Source: Limimaricola pyoseonensis (GTDB taxonomy: Bacteria > Pseudomonadota > Alphaproteobacteria > Rhodobacterales > Rhodobacteraceae). Taken from it: 64,000 nt of DNA. The notes beneath the pieces are model-generated. The model did no database searches. It had not been told where the DNA came from and saw only the letters and a program-made list of their open reading frames with translations. Every line of letters begins with the position of its first letter. The first letter of the stretch is position 1. Shown here piece after piece: positions 35,233 to 44,384 of this stretch. The translations under genes were made by a program, and so were the position numbers. Location of the stretch: NCBI RefSeq assembly GCF_900102015.1, contig NZ_FNAT01000006.1, positions 1-64,000 on the forward strand. The letters run 5' to 3'.

Positions 35233-35948
35233 GCCGGCCGCTCTCCGAGCAGCTCGTGGTCGTCACCGGCGCGGCGCAGGGCCTCGGCGCGGCGATCGCC
35301 CGCGCATTCGCGGCCGAGGGCGCGGCGCTCGGGCTGATCGACATCGACCGCGCAGGCCTCGAGGCGGTCGGGCGCGAGACCGGCGGCGCGATCGCGGTGG
35401 CCGACCTGTCGGACCCGCAGGCCACGCGCGACGCGCTGGCCGCGGTGACCGGCGGCCGCCCGGTCGACACGCTGATCCACAACGCCGCCATACTGAGGCC
35501 CGAACCCTTCGCCGCGGTCGGCTTCGAAACCTTCCGCGCGACGCTGGATGTCGGGCTGCAGGCCGGCTTCCTGCTGGCGCAGGGCATCTGGGAGGGCATG
35601 CGAGGCCGGGGCGGCGGTGCGCTGATCTTCGTGTCGTCGCAGTCGGGCATCCGGGGCTTCGTCGACGAGACGGCCTATTGCGCCGCCAAGCACGGGCTGG
35701 AGGGCCTGTCGAAATGCCTCGCCATGGAGGGCGAGGCCGAGGGCATCCTCTCCTGCACGATCACGCCCGGCATGGCGATGCGAACGCCGATGTCCGAGCG
35801 CAACTACCCCCCCGAACTGAAGCGGACATGGGTCGAGCCCGACCGGCTGGCGCCGGCCTTTCTCCGCATCGCCGCCGAGCGGCGGCCGGACTGGAACGGC
35901 AGGCGGCTCGACGCCTGGCAACTCTCGCAGGAAACGGAGACGACATGA
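35229..35948 (+). CDS. Short-chain dehydrogenase/reductase
   Basis: 239 residues starting with a GTG that overlaps the upstream stop (GTGA). GAAQGLGAAIARAF is the cofactor-binding motif, HNAAIL the NAAG-like strand, SSQSGIRG the catalytic serine and YCAAKHG the Tyr-Lys pair, all intact. LIDIDRAG at the second strand, with an acidic residue, suggests NAD rather than NADP. Last of the five-gene aldolase/oxidoreductase block. Confidence 0.88.
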   Translation: MSRPLSEQLVVVTGAAQGLGAAIARAFAAEGAALGLIDIDRAGLEAVGRETGGAIAVADLSDPQATRDALAAVTGGRPVDTLIHNAAILRPEPFAAVGFETFRATLDVGLQAGFLLAQGIWEGMRGRGGGALIFVSSQSGIRGFVDETAYCAAKHGLEGLSKCLAMEGEAEGILSCTITPGMAMRTPMSERNYPPELKRTWVEPDRLAPAFLRIAAERRPDWNGRRLDAWQLSQETETT

Positions 35949-37318
35949 GCCACGACACCGACATGCAGGACATCTACGACTACATCGACGCCCATGCCGA
36001 GGAGTTCGTCGCCGACCTGCAGCGCTTCGTGCGCCAGCCCTCGGTTTCGGCGCAGGACATCGGCCTGCGCGACTGCGCCGAGCTCTTGCGCGGCATGATG
36101 CATGACGACGGCCTGCCCGCCGAGCTGCACGAGACGAAGGACGGCCCGCCCGTGGTGTTTGGCGAGGTGAAGTCGAACCGCTCGTCGAAGACGCTGCTGT
36201 GCTACTCGCATTACGACGTGCAGCCGCCCGAGCCGATCGAGGCCTGGAGCCATGGCGGCCCGTGGTCGGCGGATGTCGTCGACGGCGTGCTCTACGGCCG
36301 CGGTGCGACCGACAACAAGAGCGGCGTTCTCGCCTTCAACAAGGCGGCCAAGGCCTTTCTCGCCGTGCGCGGCGAGGTGCCGGTCGGGCTCAAGCTGCTG
36401 ATCGAGGGCGAGGAGGAGATCGGCAGCCCCAATCTCGGGCCCTGGGCCGAGGCCAACAAGGCGATGCTGGAGGCCGACGGCATGCATTGCCTCGACGGCT
36501 CGGTGGAGGTGGGGCCCGAGGTGCCGGACGTCTCGCTCGGCCTGAAATCGGTGCTCTTCGTCGAGCTGGTGGCGCGCGGCGCGAAGACCGACGTGCATTC
36601 TCTGAACTTCCCGCTGGTGCCGAACCCGGTCTGGGATCTCGTGCACTGCCTCGCCACGATCATGGATCGCGACCGCAACATCCTGATCGAGAACTGGGCC
36701 GAGGGCATCTACGTCCCCGATGCCGATCATGAGGAGTTCCTGAAGGACAAGGCGGCGCGGATCGATTTCGACCTGCTGCGCGAGGAGCTGGGCGTCGAGC
36801 AATTCGCGCTGGGGCGCGACGGGGTCGACGCGGTGCGCGCGCGGACCTACGAGCCGACCGCCAACATACAGGGCATCGTCGCCGGCTACACCGGCAAGGG
36901 CACCAAGACCATCGTCCCTGCCGAGGCCCGGGTGCGGCTCGATTTCCGGCTGATCCCGAACATCCAGCCCGACGCCGCGGCGAAGAAGCTGCGCGACCAC
37001 ATCGCGGCGCAGGGCTTCGACAACATCGAGGTCCGCACCTTCGAGCGCGCCGAGGAGCCCTACAAGATCTCGGCCAAGGAGGACATCTCGAAGTCGATCA
37101 TCGCCGCCGCGCACGAGGTCTATGGCGAGCCGCCGATCGTCAATGGCGTCTCGGCCGAGGGCGCGATCCTGCGGCATGTCTGGATCCCCTGCGTGCTGAC
37201 CGGCTTCGCCAACCCCGGCTGCAACCTGCACGCCCCGGACGAGAACATCCATGTCGACAAGTACATCCAGGGCATCAAGTACGCCGCCGCGATCATGGAG
37301 CATTTCGGGCGGTCCTGA
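35945..37318 (+). CDS. M20-family metallopeptidase / amidohydrolase
   Basis: 457 residues of the M20 dipeptidase group (carnosinase/DapE/ArgE relatives). Ligand motifs: SHYDVQPPE (His, catalytic Asp), GRGATDNKSG (bridging Asp), EGEEEIGSPN (catalytic and metal Glu), and PGCNLHAPDENI (last His). A dimerisation domain lies between. M20 enzymes also include allantoate amidohydrolase and N-carbamoyl amino acid hydrolases, so it could act on a ureido compound made by the two allantoinase candidates, but the DVQP and SPN blocks look more like a dipeptidase. Last gene of the rightward operon. Confidence 0.87.
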   Translation: MSHDTDMQDIYDYIDAHAEEFVADLQRFVRQPSVSAQDIGLRDCAELLRGMMHDDGLPAELHETKDGPPVVFGEVKSNRSSKTLLCYSHYDVQPPEPIEAWSHGGPWSADVVDGVLYGRGATDNKSGVLAFNKAAKAFLAVRGEVPVGLKLLIEGEEEIGSPNLGPWAEANKAMLEADGMHCLDGSVEVGPEVPDVSLGLKSVLFVELVARGAKTDVHSLNFPLVPNPVWDLVHCLATIMDRDRNILIENWAEGIYVPDADHEEFLKDKAARIDFDLLREELGVEQFALGRDGVDAVRARTYEPTANIQGIVAGYTGKGTKTIVPAEARVRLDFRLIPNIQPDAAAKKLRDHIAAQGFDNIEVRTFERAEEPYKISAKEDISKSIIAAAHEVYGEPPIVNGVSAEGAILRHVWIPCVLTGFANPGCNLHAPDENIHVDKYIQGIKYAAAIMEHFGRS

Positions 37319-37654
37319 GCGCGAACCGGGGGCGCGGCCAAGCCGATACGATCACGGCAAGGGGGCGCGGTGCCACTGCTCCGGCCGCCCTTCGCCGCTG
37401 CTCCCCGTGCGAATTCAATGCTGGCTGCGGCACGGGGTCAGGACCGGTCGAGTTGGCGGGGTTCTTCGGAGGTGGCCTCGGCCGGTGTCCTGTGGCCGAG
37501 ACAGCGTCTCGGAGCGGCGTTCGGCTTCGCGCTGATTTCGGCCTTGGCGGAACTGCCGCCGGAACAGCATCAGATCCGCCTCAAATTGGCCGATCTGAGT
37601 TCAGCATCTGCTCCGCCAGCGTGACCGGGGCTTATGCCGCCCTGCCGCGGCGAC
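37319..37654. other. Intergenic stretch without a supported gene
   Basis: About 335 bases after the M20 gene. The open frames on the plus strand show no recognisable protein motif and the base composition is mixed. It adjoins a transposase remnant, so it may be insertion debris. No clear terminator was found after the M20 stop. Confidence 0.4.
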
Positions 37655-37906
37655 GGTCCCCTCACACTCTTGAGCTTGGCGTTCCCGGTCTAAAGCAGCC
37701 TTCAGCTGCTTGGTATCCGGCACTTCCATGCCGCCATGCTCCGAACGCCACTTGTAGCAGGTCGCATCACTGATGCCGTGCTGACGGAACAACCTCTTCA
37801 CCTCGAATGCGGCCTGATGCTCTTTCAGGATGAAATGATTTGCCCCCCGCTGAGCCGGCTTCTTCTCATTGGCTGTCTCTTCTCTTGGAGAACCGGGAAA
37901 CTTCAA
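37655..37906 (-). pseudogene. IS3-family transposase OrfA remnant, frameshifted and truncated
   Basis: The minus strand encodes LKEHQAAFEVKRLFRQHGIS followed by DATCYKWRSEHGGMEV, the helix-turn-helix of IS3-type OrfA proteins. After KQLKAAL the frame shifts by one base: the neighbouring frame continues with NAKLK, the expected ENAKLK block. The N-terminal part is garbled as well, and neither OrfB nor paired terminal repeats could be found. It marks an old insertion between the 16-37 kb island and the rhamnose locus. Confidence 0.72.
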
Positions 37907-38039
37907 TGAGCAGACATTCTAGAAGAGCGGGTCAGAGATTACGGGTACCCAAAGGAGTTCATTTCCAAGCAAGACCAGGTGACCGCTCGCATGCGGCTGC
38001 CGCAGCGCGCTGATGCGCCCAGGCTCGACCTCTTTCCGG

Positions 38040-39419
38040 TCAGGCCGGAGAGCCGCTGACCGGGACCTCGACACTGCCGACGGTGCACCTCCAGCGGGCC
38101 GCGTGTTCGCGCAGAAGCGCGGAGCCCGGCGGCCCTGGCCGGGTCGCGCCGGCGGCGGCGCCGGGGCATGCGAGCAGGGCGGCGCCGACAGCGGTGCCCG
38201 TGGCGCTCGCGGCGGTCTCGACCGGCCGCCCGGTCGCGGTGGCGAGCATCTCGAGATAGGCGCCGTTGCCGGCAAAGGGGCCCTCGACGATCACCGGGCC
38301 CGCGCCGCCGGTCAGCTCGAGGCAGGTCGTGGTCATCAGCGCGAGATACCACGACAGGGCCAGCATCCGTTCGCCGTCGGTGGCGGGCTCGGCGGTCCAG
38401 CGGGCGGCACGGCACCGGAACGGGCCGGAGCCCGGCTCGACGGCGGGCAGCAGCATCGGCCCGCCGGTGAACATCCGCTCCATGTCGGTCTCGCTCCAGA
38501 TGACATCTCGCCCGTTGCGGACCAGCTCGAATTCCCGCCCGCCCATGAAGCGGGCCGAGGGCACCGGGTGGCCCTGCGCGTCGGTGTTGACCAGCGTGTC
38601 GCGCGCCGGGTCGAGCCTGCGGGCGGCGCCGCCGACCGACATGCAGACCACCCAGGTGCCCGTAGAGACGACCGAGAACGCGCCATCGCGCCGCGCCAGG
38701 TGCGGGTAGAGCGAGGCGTTGCTGTCATGGATGCCGCAATGGACGGGGAGCCCCACGGGCAGGCCGGTCTCGCGCGCGGCTTGCGCCGACAGGCCGCCCA
38801 GCACGTCGTGCGCGCCGCGGACCGGCGGGAACAGCTCGCGCCAGCGCATGCTCTCGACCAGCGAGGACAGCTCGCCCGTCCACGGGTTCCACAGGTCGGT
38901 GTGGCAGCCCAGCGAGGTCGGCTCCACCGCCGCCACGCCGGTCAGGCGATGCGCCCAGTATTGCGGCCATGTCAGGAACAGCGCCGCGTCGCGCGCCTCG
39001 GGGAAGGCCTGCATCTGCCAGTGCAGCTGCGCGCCGAGATTGAGGCCGCAGCCGAGCCGTGGCGAGCCGGTCTCGGCGAAGTCCGGGCGCACCGCGTCAT
39101 AGGCGGCGACGGCTTCCGCCGGTATGGCGTGCTCGTAGTCTAGCACCGGCAGGGCGAGGCTGCCGTCGGCGCGCAGCAGCGCCCCGGTCGCGCCATGCGC
39201 GGTGATCGAGATGGCGTCGATCTCGTGCGCCTCGCCCAGCTCGCGCAGCGCGGCGGCGAAGAAGGCCCATTGCGCGTCGGTGTCGAAATGCGGGTAGGGC
39301 GGGCCGGGCCGCACGGCGTTGGGCGTCTTGCGGACGGCCACCTCGCGCAGCCCGGCGCGGTCGACCAGCGCCAGCTTGACGTTGGTCTTGCCGAGGTCGA
39401 GGACGGCGACGTGGCTCAT
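38040..39419 (-). CDS. rhaK: L-rhamnulose kinase, FGGY family (rhizobial RhaK type)
   Basis: 459 residues of the FGGY carbohydrate kinases. The N-terminal phosphate loop reads [15 protein letters not shown], with GIHDSNAS and the ATP-binding VSTGTWVV in the middle and [15 protein letters not shown] near the C-terminus. It phosphorylates the sugar inside the cell. The identification as RhaK rests on context: it is the last gene of a seven-gene set in the order rhaRSTPQUK described in Rhizobium leguminosarum, and overlaps the mutarotase gene by 4 bases. Confidence 0.87.
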   Translation of the reverse strand: MSHVAVLDLGKTNVKLALVDRAGLREVAVRKTPNAVRPGPPYPHFDTDAQWAFFAAALRELGEAHEIDAISITAHGATGALLRADGSLALPVLDYEHAIPAEAVAAYDAVRPDFAETGSPRLGCGLNLGAQLHWQMQAFPEARDAALFLTWPQYWAHRLTGVAAVEPTSLGCHTDLWNPWTGELSSLVESMRWRELFPPVRGAHDVLGGLSAQAARETGLPVGLPVHCGIHDSNASLYPHLARRDGAFSVVSTGTWVVCMSVGGAARRLDPARDTLVNTDAQGHPVPSARFMGGREFELVRNGRDVIWSETDMERMFTGGPMLLPAVEPGSGPFRCRAARWTAEPATDGERMLALSWYLALMTTTCLELTGGAGPVIVEGPFAGNGAYLEMLATATGRPVETAASATGTAVGAALLACPGAAAGATRPGPPGSALLREHAARWRCTVGSVEVPVSGSPA

Positions 39420-39736
39420 GGCAGGTGGAACATGCGCACGAGCGGCACCGCGACCGGGCTGCCGTCGGGGTTGGTCTGCATGATGTCGGCCATGTGCGCC
39501 CACCAGCGCTGCATCACCGGGTGATCGGGCAGCGCGTCCATGCCGTGATCGCGCGGCCGGCGCAGCTGCGCGAAGAGCGCGCCGGTCCCGGGGTCGAGAT
39601 GGATCGTGTAGTCCGACACGCCCGCCGCGCGCAGCAGTTCGGCCAGCTCGGGCCAGATCGCGTCGTGGCGGCGGCGGTATTCTTCTTCCATGCCGGGGTT
39701 GAGCTGCATCCGGAAGGCGTAGGTCTCGAGGCTCAT
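39416..39736 (-). CDS. rhaU: L-rhamnose mutarotase
   Basis: 106 residues, the normal size for the RhaM/RhaU family. [20 protein letters not shown] at the start, [12 protein letters not shown], the [15 protein letters not shown] block and a C-terminal PLVRMFHLP are diagnostic. It interconverts the alpha and beta anomers of L-rhamnose, which feeds the isomerase. Overlaps both neighbours by ATGA-type junctions. Confidence 0.93.
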   Translation of the reverse strand: MSLETYAFRMQLNPGMEEEYRRRHDAIWPELAELLRAAGVSDYTIHLDPGTGALFAQLRRPRDHGMDALPDHPVMQRWWAHMADIMQTNPDGSPVAVPLVRMFHLP

Positions 39737-40749
39737 GCCGCGCGCCTCCGGGCCAGCGCGATCAGCCGCGGGATCGCGATGACGCCGATCAGCAGCGCGC
39801 CGATGAAGATCGACATGACGATGCCCGGCACGTTCAGAAGGCCTAGCCCGAACGTCACCATGCCCATCACCAGCGCCGCCAGCACCACGCCGAGGATCGA
39901 GCCCGCGCCGCCGAGGATCGACACGCCGCCCAGCACCACCATGGTGACGACCTCGAGCTCCCAGCCCTGCGCGATCGAGGGGCGGGTGGAGCCCAGCCGC
40001 GAGGTCAGGCAGATCGCGGCGAGGCCGGCCATCAGCCCGGTGAGCAGGAAGAGGATCATCTTCACCCGCGCCACCCGCACGCCCGAGAAGGCGGCGGCGG
40101 TCGGGTTGTTGCCGATGACGTAGACCTGCCGCCCGAAATTGGTGGCGTGAAGCAGCACCCCGAAGACCAGCGCGAGCGCTGCAAAGATCGCCAGCTCGAC
40201 CGTGATCACCCACCAGACATAGCCCTGCCCGAACACCGCGAAGCCCGCGGGGTAGCCGCTGAAGGCCTGGTCGCCCAGCACGATGTAGGAGATGCCGCGG
40301 AACAGGCTCATCGTGCCGATGGTCACGACGATCGACGGAAGCCCCATCCGCGTCACCAGCGTTCCGTTGAGCGCGCCGCAGGCGAGACCCGTGCCGAGGC
40401 CGACCAGAACCAGCACCGGCGTGCCCGCGCCATATTGCAGCGCGAAGCCCATCGCGGTGGAGGACAGCGCGATGATGCCGGCGACGCTGAGGTCGATCTC
40501 GCCCGAGATGATCAGGAGCGCCATGGCGAAGGCGATCATCGCCTTCTCGGTGAAGTTGAAGGTCGCGTCCGACAGGTTCCAGGCCGACAGGAAGTAGGGC
40601 GAGGCCATGGAGTTGGCGATGAAGATCGCGATGCCGACGGCGAGCAGCAGCAGCTCCCAGCTCCTGAGCGCGCGCTGGCCGCGGCCGGTCAGCCGATCGG
40701 GGAGCCGGCGCGGGCGGGTGCCGGTCTCGAGTACGGTGTCGTTGCTCAT
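39733..40749 (-). CDS. rhaQ: Rhamnose ABC transporter permease (RhaQ-type)
   Basis: 338 residues, with about eight to ten membrane segments of the RbsC/AraH type. The family block [15 protein letters not shown] is present, as are the coupling loop region [22 protein letters not shown] and [15 protein letters not shown]. The ATG at 40749 overlaps the stop of the other permease gene. It is the second of two unequal permease subunits, as expected for the rhizobial rhaPQ pair. Confidence 0.9.
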   Translation of the reverse strand: MSNDTVLETGTRPRRLPDRLTGRGQRALRSWELLLLAVGIAIFIANSMASPYFLSAWNLSDATFNFTEKAMIAFAMALLIISGEIDLSVAGIIALSSTAMGFALQYGAGTPVLVLVGLGTGLACGALNGTLVTRMGLPSIVVTIGTMSLFRGISYIVLGDQAFSGYPAGFAVFGQGYVWWVITVELAIFAALALVFGVLLHATNFGRQVYVIGNNPTAAAFSGVRVARVKMILFLLTGLMAGLAAICLTSRLGSTRPSIAQGWELEVVTMVVLGGVSILGGAGSILGVVLAALVMGMVTFGLGLLNVPGIVMSIFIGALLIGVIAIPRLIALARRRAA

Positions 40750-41726
40750 GCGCTGGCCTCCTTGCGCTTGAGGATGACGCGGCCGGCGCGGCGCTCGGCG
40801 CGGGCGTTGAACGCGACGGCGAGGATGATCGCGGCGCCGGAGATGGCGAGCTGCCAGAAGGGCGAGATGCCGGCCACCGGCAGGGCGTTCTTGATCACGC
40901 CGAGGAACAGAGCGCCCAGCACCGCGCCGCCGACCGAGCCGATGCCGCCGGCGATCGAGATGCCGCCGATCACGCAGGCCGCGACCACGTCGAGCTCGAA
41001 GCCGAGCGCGACGTCGGTGTAGGCGACGGCGTAGCGCGACACCCAGAGATAGCCGCAGAGCCCGGCCAGACCGCCCGACAGCACGAAGGCCATGAAGCGG
41101 GTGCGGCCGACATCGATGCCGGTATAGACCGCGGCATGCGGGTTGCCGCCGACGGCGTAGAAGGCGCGGCCCAGGGGCGTCAGCCGGATCAGCAGCCAGG
41201 CCAGCGCGATCGCCGCGATGGCGACCCAGCTCAGCACCGGCAGGCCCAGCAGCGTGGCGCGGGGCAGGGCGGTAAAACCCGCCGACATCTCGAAGCTGTT
41301 GATCCACTCGCCGCCCGAGACGGTGAAGACGAGGCCGCGATAGATGGTCAGCGTGCCCAGCGTCACCACGATGGGCGGGATGTCGAGAAGCCAGACCAAG
41401 AGCCCGTTGAAGGCGCCGAGCACCAGCCCGAGGCCGATCGCGACGAGGATCAGGAGCCCGACCGGCAGGCCGGGCATCGCCGCGTTGAGCGTCGCCACCA
41501 CCATGCCGGTCAGCGCGAGGTTGGCCGCGACCGACAGGTCGATGCACTTGGTCAGGATCACCGCCATCTGGCCGAGGGCGAGGATGATGAGCACGCTGGT
41601 GTCGTTGAACACCGCCGTCAGGTTGCCAGGGGCTGCGAAGCCGCGGAACCGGCTTTCGACCAGCAGGATCAGCGCGAGGATCGCGGCCGACAGCAGCAGC
41701 TCGCGCGATTTCAGAAGGCGGGTCAT
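40746..41726 (-). CDS. rhaP: Rhamnose ABC transporter permease (RhaP-type)
   Basis: 326 residues of the same sugar permease family. [20 protein letters not shown] replaces the more common GGIDLSVG motif; [21 protein letters not shown] is the coupling segment and [19 protein letters not shown] the late membrane block. The ATG overlaps the stop of the ATPase gene. It forms the channel with RhaQ. Confidence 0.9.
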   Translation of the reverse strand: MTRLLKSRELLLSAAILALILLVESRFRGFAAPGNLTAVFNDTSVLIILALGQMAVILTKCIDLSVAANLALTGMVVATLNAAMPGLPVGLLILVAIGLGLVLGAFNGLLVWLLDIPPIVVTLGTLTIYRGLVFTVSGGEWINSFEMSAGFTALPRATLLGLPVLSWVAIAAIALAWLLIRLTPLGRAFYAVGGNPHAAVYTGIDVGRTRFMAFVLSGGLAGLCGYLWVSRYAVAYTDVALGFELDVVAACVIGGISIAGGIGSVGGAVLGALFLGVIKNALPVAGISPFWQLAISGAAIILAVAFNARAERRAGRVILKRKEASA

Positions 41727-43270
41727 GCGGTCTCTCCATATCCGGCGGCGGCCCGGACGAGGTCCTCCGGGGTCAGACCCTCGCGCTCGAACTCGGCGGC
41801 GATGCGACCCTCGCGCATCACGATCACCCGGTCGGACATGCCGAGGATCTCGGGGATCTCGGAGCTGACCATGATCACCGACAGGCCCTGCGCGGCGAGC
41901 TCGGACATGAACTCGTGCACGGCGGCTTTACTCCCTACGTCGATGCCCTTGGTCGGCTCGTCGAGGATGATGACCTTGGGCGCGGTGGCGAGCCACTTGG
42001 CGATCACCACCTTCTGCTGGTTGCCGCCCGAGAGGTTGCCGACCGGCTGGTCGAGGCTGGCGGCGCGCAGGTCGAGCCGCTCGGTGTATTGGCGCGCCAG
42101 CGCGAACTCCTCGGCCAGCCGCAGGAAGCCGCGGCGCGAGGTGCGCGAAAGCGAGGGCAGGGTGACGTTCTGGAAGATCGGCAGCGCGGTGATCGCGCCC
42201 TGCCTGCCGCGATCCTCGGGCACGTAGACTATACCCTTGGCGACCGCCTCGGCGGGGGAGCGGATCACCGCGACCTCGTCGTCGATGCGGATCGCGCCCT
42301 TGGAGGGCCGGGTGACGCCGAACAGCGCCTGCATGAACTCGGACCGGCCTGCGCCGACGAGGCCGTAGAAGCCGAGGATCTCGCCGCGCCGGAGCGTGAA
42401 GCGGATGTCCTCGAACTCGGTCGGGTGGCAGTAGCCCGCCACGGTCAGCACCGGTGCGCCGATCTCGGCCCTGCGCTTGGGAAAGATCGTGTCGACCGCG
42501 CGGCCGACCATCTTTTCCACGAGCTGCGCCTCGGTGACGTCGGCGATCAGCCCGGCATCGACCATCTCGCCGTCGCGGAACACGGTGTAGCGGTCCGCGA
42601 TGCGGAAGATCTCGTCGAACTTGTGCGAGATGAACAGGATCGCCTTGCCCTCGGCCTTCAGCCGGTCGACCAGCTCGTAGAGCTCCTCGATCTCGGCCTG
42701 GCTGAGCGCGGCGGTCGGCTCGTCCATCACCACGACGCGGGCCTCGACCGAGAGCGCGCGGGCGATGGCGACGAGGTGCTTGGAGGCGATGCCGAGATCG
42801 CGCAGCGGCGTGTCGGGGTCGAGCCGGGCGCCGATCCGCTCGAGGATCGCCGCCGCCTCGCGCCGCATCCGCGGCCAGTCGATCAGCCCCAAGCGACTGC
42901 GCGGCGCGTGACCGAGAAAGACGTTCTCGGCCATCGTCAGCTCGTCGAAGAGCACGGTCTCCTGGTGGATGGCGGTGACGCCGGCGCGGGTGGCGGAAAG
43001 CGCGGTGGGAAATCGGGTGGGCGCGCCGTCGAGCCGGATCTCGCCTGCGTCGGGCTGGTAGATGCCGGTCAGGATCTTGACCAGCGTCGACTTGCCGGCG
43101 CCGTTCTCGCCAATCAGCGCGGTGACCTGCCCGGGATGCAGCGCCAGCTCGACATCGCCGAGCGCGCGCACGCCGGGGAAGGTCTTGGTGATGCCGCGCA
43201 GCTCCAGCACCGGCGCGGCATCTGCACCCGCTTCCGGCGGGGGTGCGGTCATCGGTCCGTGATGCAGCAT
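41723..43270 (-). CDS. rhaT: Rhamnose ABC transporter ATP-binding protein, two-domain (RhaT-type)
   Basis: 515 residues with two fused nucleotide-binding domains, as in RbsA/MglA. Domain 1 has Walker A GENGAGKST and Walker B VVMDEPTAAL; domain 2 has a degenerate P-loop VGAGRSEF, the signature LSGGNQQKV and Walker B VIILDEPTKGID. AAGGAGCGA 8 bases upstream supports the ATG at 43270. The degenerate second P-loop is normal in this family. It energises rhamnose uptake through RhaP and RhaQ. Confidence 0.92.
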   Translation of the reverse strand: MLHHGPMTAPPPEAGADAAPVLELRGITKTFPGVRALGDVELALHPGQVTALIGENGAGKSTLVKILTGIYQPDAGEIRLDGAPTRFPTALSATRAGVTAIHQETVLFDELTMAENVFLGHAPRSRLGLIDWPRMRREAAAILERIGARLDPDTPLRDLGIASKHLVAIARALSVEARVVVMDEPTAALSQAEIEELYELVDRLKAEGKAILFISHKFDEIFRIADRYTVFRDGEMVDAGLIADVTEAQLVEKMVGRAVDTIFPKRRAEIGAPVLTVAGYCHPTEFEDIRFTLRRGEILGFYGLVGAGRSEFMQALFGVTRPSKGAIRIDDEVAVIRSPAEAVAKGIVYVPEDRGRQGAITALPIFQNVTLPSLSRTSRRGFLRLAEEFALARQYTERLDLRAASLDQPVGNLSGGNQQKVVIAKWLATAPKVIILDEPTKGIDVGSKAAVHEFMSELAAQGLSVIMVSSEIPEILGMSDRVIVMREGRIAAEFEREGLTPEDLVRAAAGYGETA

Positions 43271-43307
43271 GGCCTCGCTCCTTTCGCAGGGCGCGGGTGA
43301 TCCGGGT

Positions 43308-43341
43308 GGCGCGGCCCGAAGGGGGAACCGGGGGCCGCGCC
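43308..43341 (-). other. Intercistronic hairpin between rhaS and rhaT
   Basis: A perfect 10-bp stem, GGCGCGGCCC (43308-43317) with GGGCCGCGCC (43332-43341), just after the rhaS stop and without a T tail. Such hairpins after a binding-protein gene commonly stabilise its mRNA and lower expression of the downstream membrane genes. Confidence 0.6.
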
Positions 43342-43351
43342 GGGGGGAGGA

Positions 43352-44347
43352 TCAGAAGACGCTCTTGAACTCGTCGATGTTGCTGGCGTCGTAGGTGAAG
43401 GGCTCCGACATCGCCGCCTCGTTGTTGTCGTCGAGCGTGGCGGTGCCCATGCGGCCCATCGGGACCTCGGCGCCGGGCTCGGCGCTGGCGGTCTCGGTCG
43501 CCAGCGCGTGGGCGATCATCGTCGTGGCGTAGCCGAGATCGACCGGGTTCCAGATCGCGAAGCTCTTCGAGGCGCCGCTCTCGATCGCGCCCGCCATCTC
43601 GGAGGGCAGGCCGAGCCCGGTCACGTTGATCTCGCCGGCTTTGCCTGCGTCCTGCACCGCCTGCGCGGCGGCGACGATGCCCACAGAGGTCGGCGCGATG
43701 ATCGCGTCGAGATCGGGGTAGGACTGCATCAGGCCTTGCGCCTCGCGGTAGGACTTGTCGGCGAGGTCGTCGCCATAGACCGTCGCGACCACCTCGATGT
43801 CGGGGTACTGGTCCATCACCTTGTTCATCTCCTCGATCCAGATGTTCTGGTTCGTGGAGGTCGAGGTGGCCGAGAGCAGCGCCACCTGGCCGCCCTCGGG
43901 CAGCTGGTCGGCGGCGAGCTTGATGATGGTCTGACCGATCAGCTCGTTCGAGGAGGGCGAGAGATGCATCTCGCGGCCCTCGGGCGCGACGCCGCTGTCC
44001 CAGGAGATCACGGTGATGCCGCGTTGCATGGCGCGCTTGAGCGCGGGCACCAGAGCATCGGGATCGTTGGCCGAGACCGCGATCGCGTCGACCTGCTGCG
44101 CGATCAGGCTGTTGATCACCTCGATCTGCCCCTCGGCGGTGGTCGAGGTCGGGCCGGTGTAGATGATCTCGGTGTCGCCCAGCTCCTCGGCGGCCTCCTC
44201 GGCGCCGCGCGCGGCGGCCTCGAAGAAGCCGTTGCCGAGCGACTTCACGACCAGCGCGATGCGCAGCGGCTCCTGCGCCAGCGCCGTGCCGCCCATCAGC
44301 GTGGCGGCCAGCGTCAGCCCGGCCGCGAATGTCGTCCTGATACCCAT
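43352..44347 (-). CDS. rhaS: Rhamnose ABC transporter substrate-binding protein
   Basis: 331 residues of the Peripla_BP_4 (ribose-binding type) family. The signal peptide ends near GTALAQEP; the mature protein starts LRIALVVKSLGNGFFEAAARG, and AVSANDPDALVPALKRA plus TVISWDSGVAPEGR are the sugar-binding loops. It captures L-rhamnose in the periplasm. A GGAGGAAG site precedes the ATG. It is the first structural gene after rhaR, 37 bases away. Confidence 0.92.
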   Translation of the reverse strand: MGIRTTFAAGLTLAATLMGGTALAQEPLRIALVVKSLGNGFFEAAARGAEEAAEELGDTEIIYTGPTSTTAEGQIEVINSLIAQQVDAIAVSANDPDALVPALKRAMQRGITVISWDSGVAPEGREMHLSPSSNELIGQTIIKLAADQLPEGGQVALLSATSTSTNQNIWIEEMNKVMDQYPDIEVVATVYGDDLADKSYREAQGLMQSYPDLDAIIAPTSVGIVAAAQAVQDAGKAGEINVTGLGLPSEMAGAIESGASKSFAIWNPVDLGYATTMIAHALATETASAEPGAEVPMGRMGTATLDDNNEAAMSEPFTYDASNIDEFKSVF

Positions 44348-44384
44348 GGTCTTCCTCCCTGAAAAACGTCCCGACGCCCTGGTG

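Noticed and set aside
37370-37624. Short plus-strand frames after the M20 gene considered as a small gene
   Set aside because: No ribosome site, no motif, and several overlapping frames of equal quality; more likely insertion debris.
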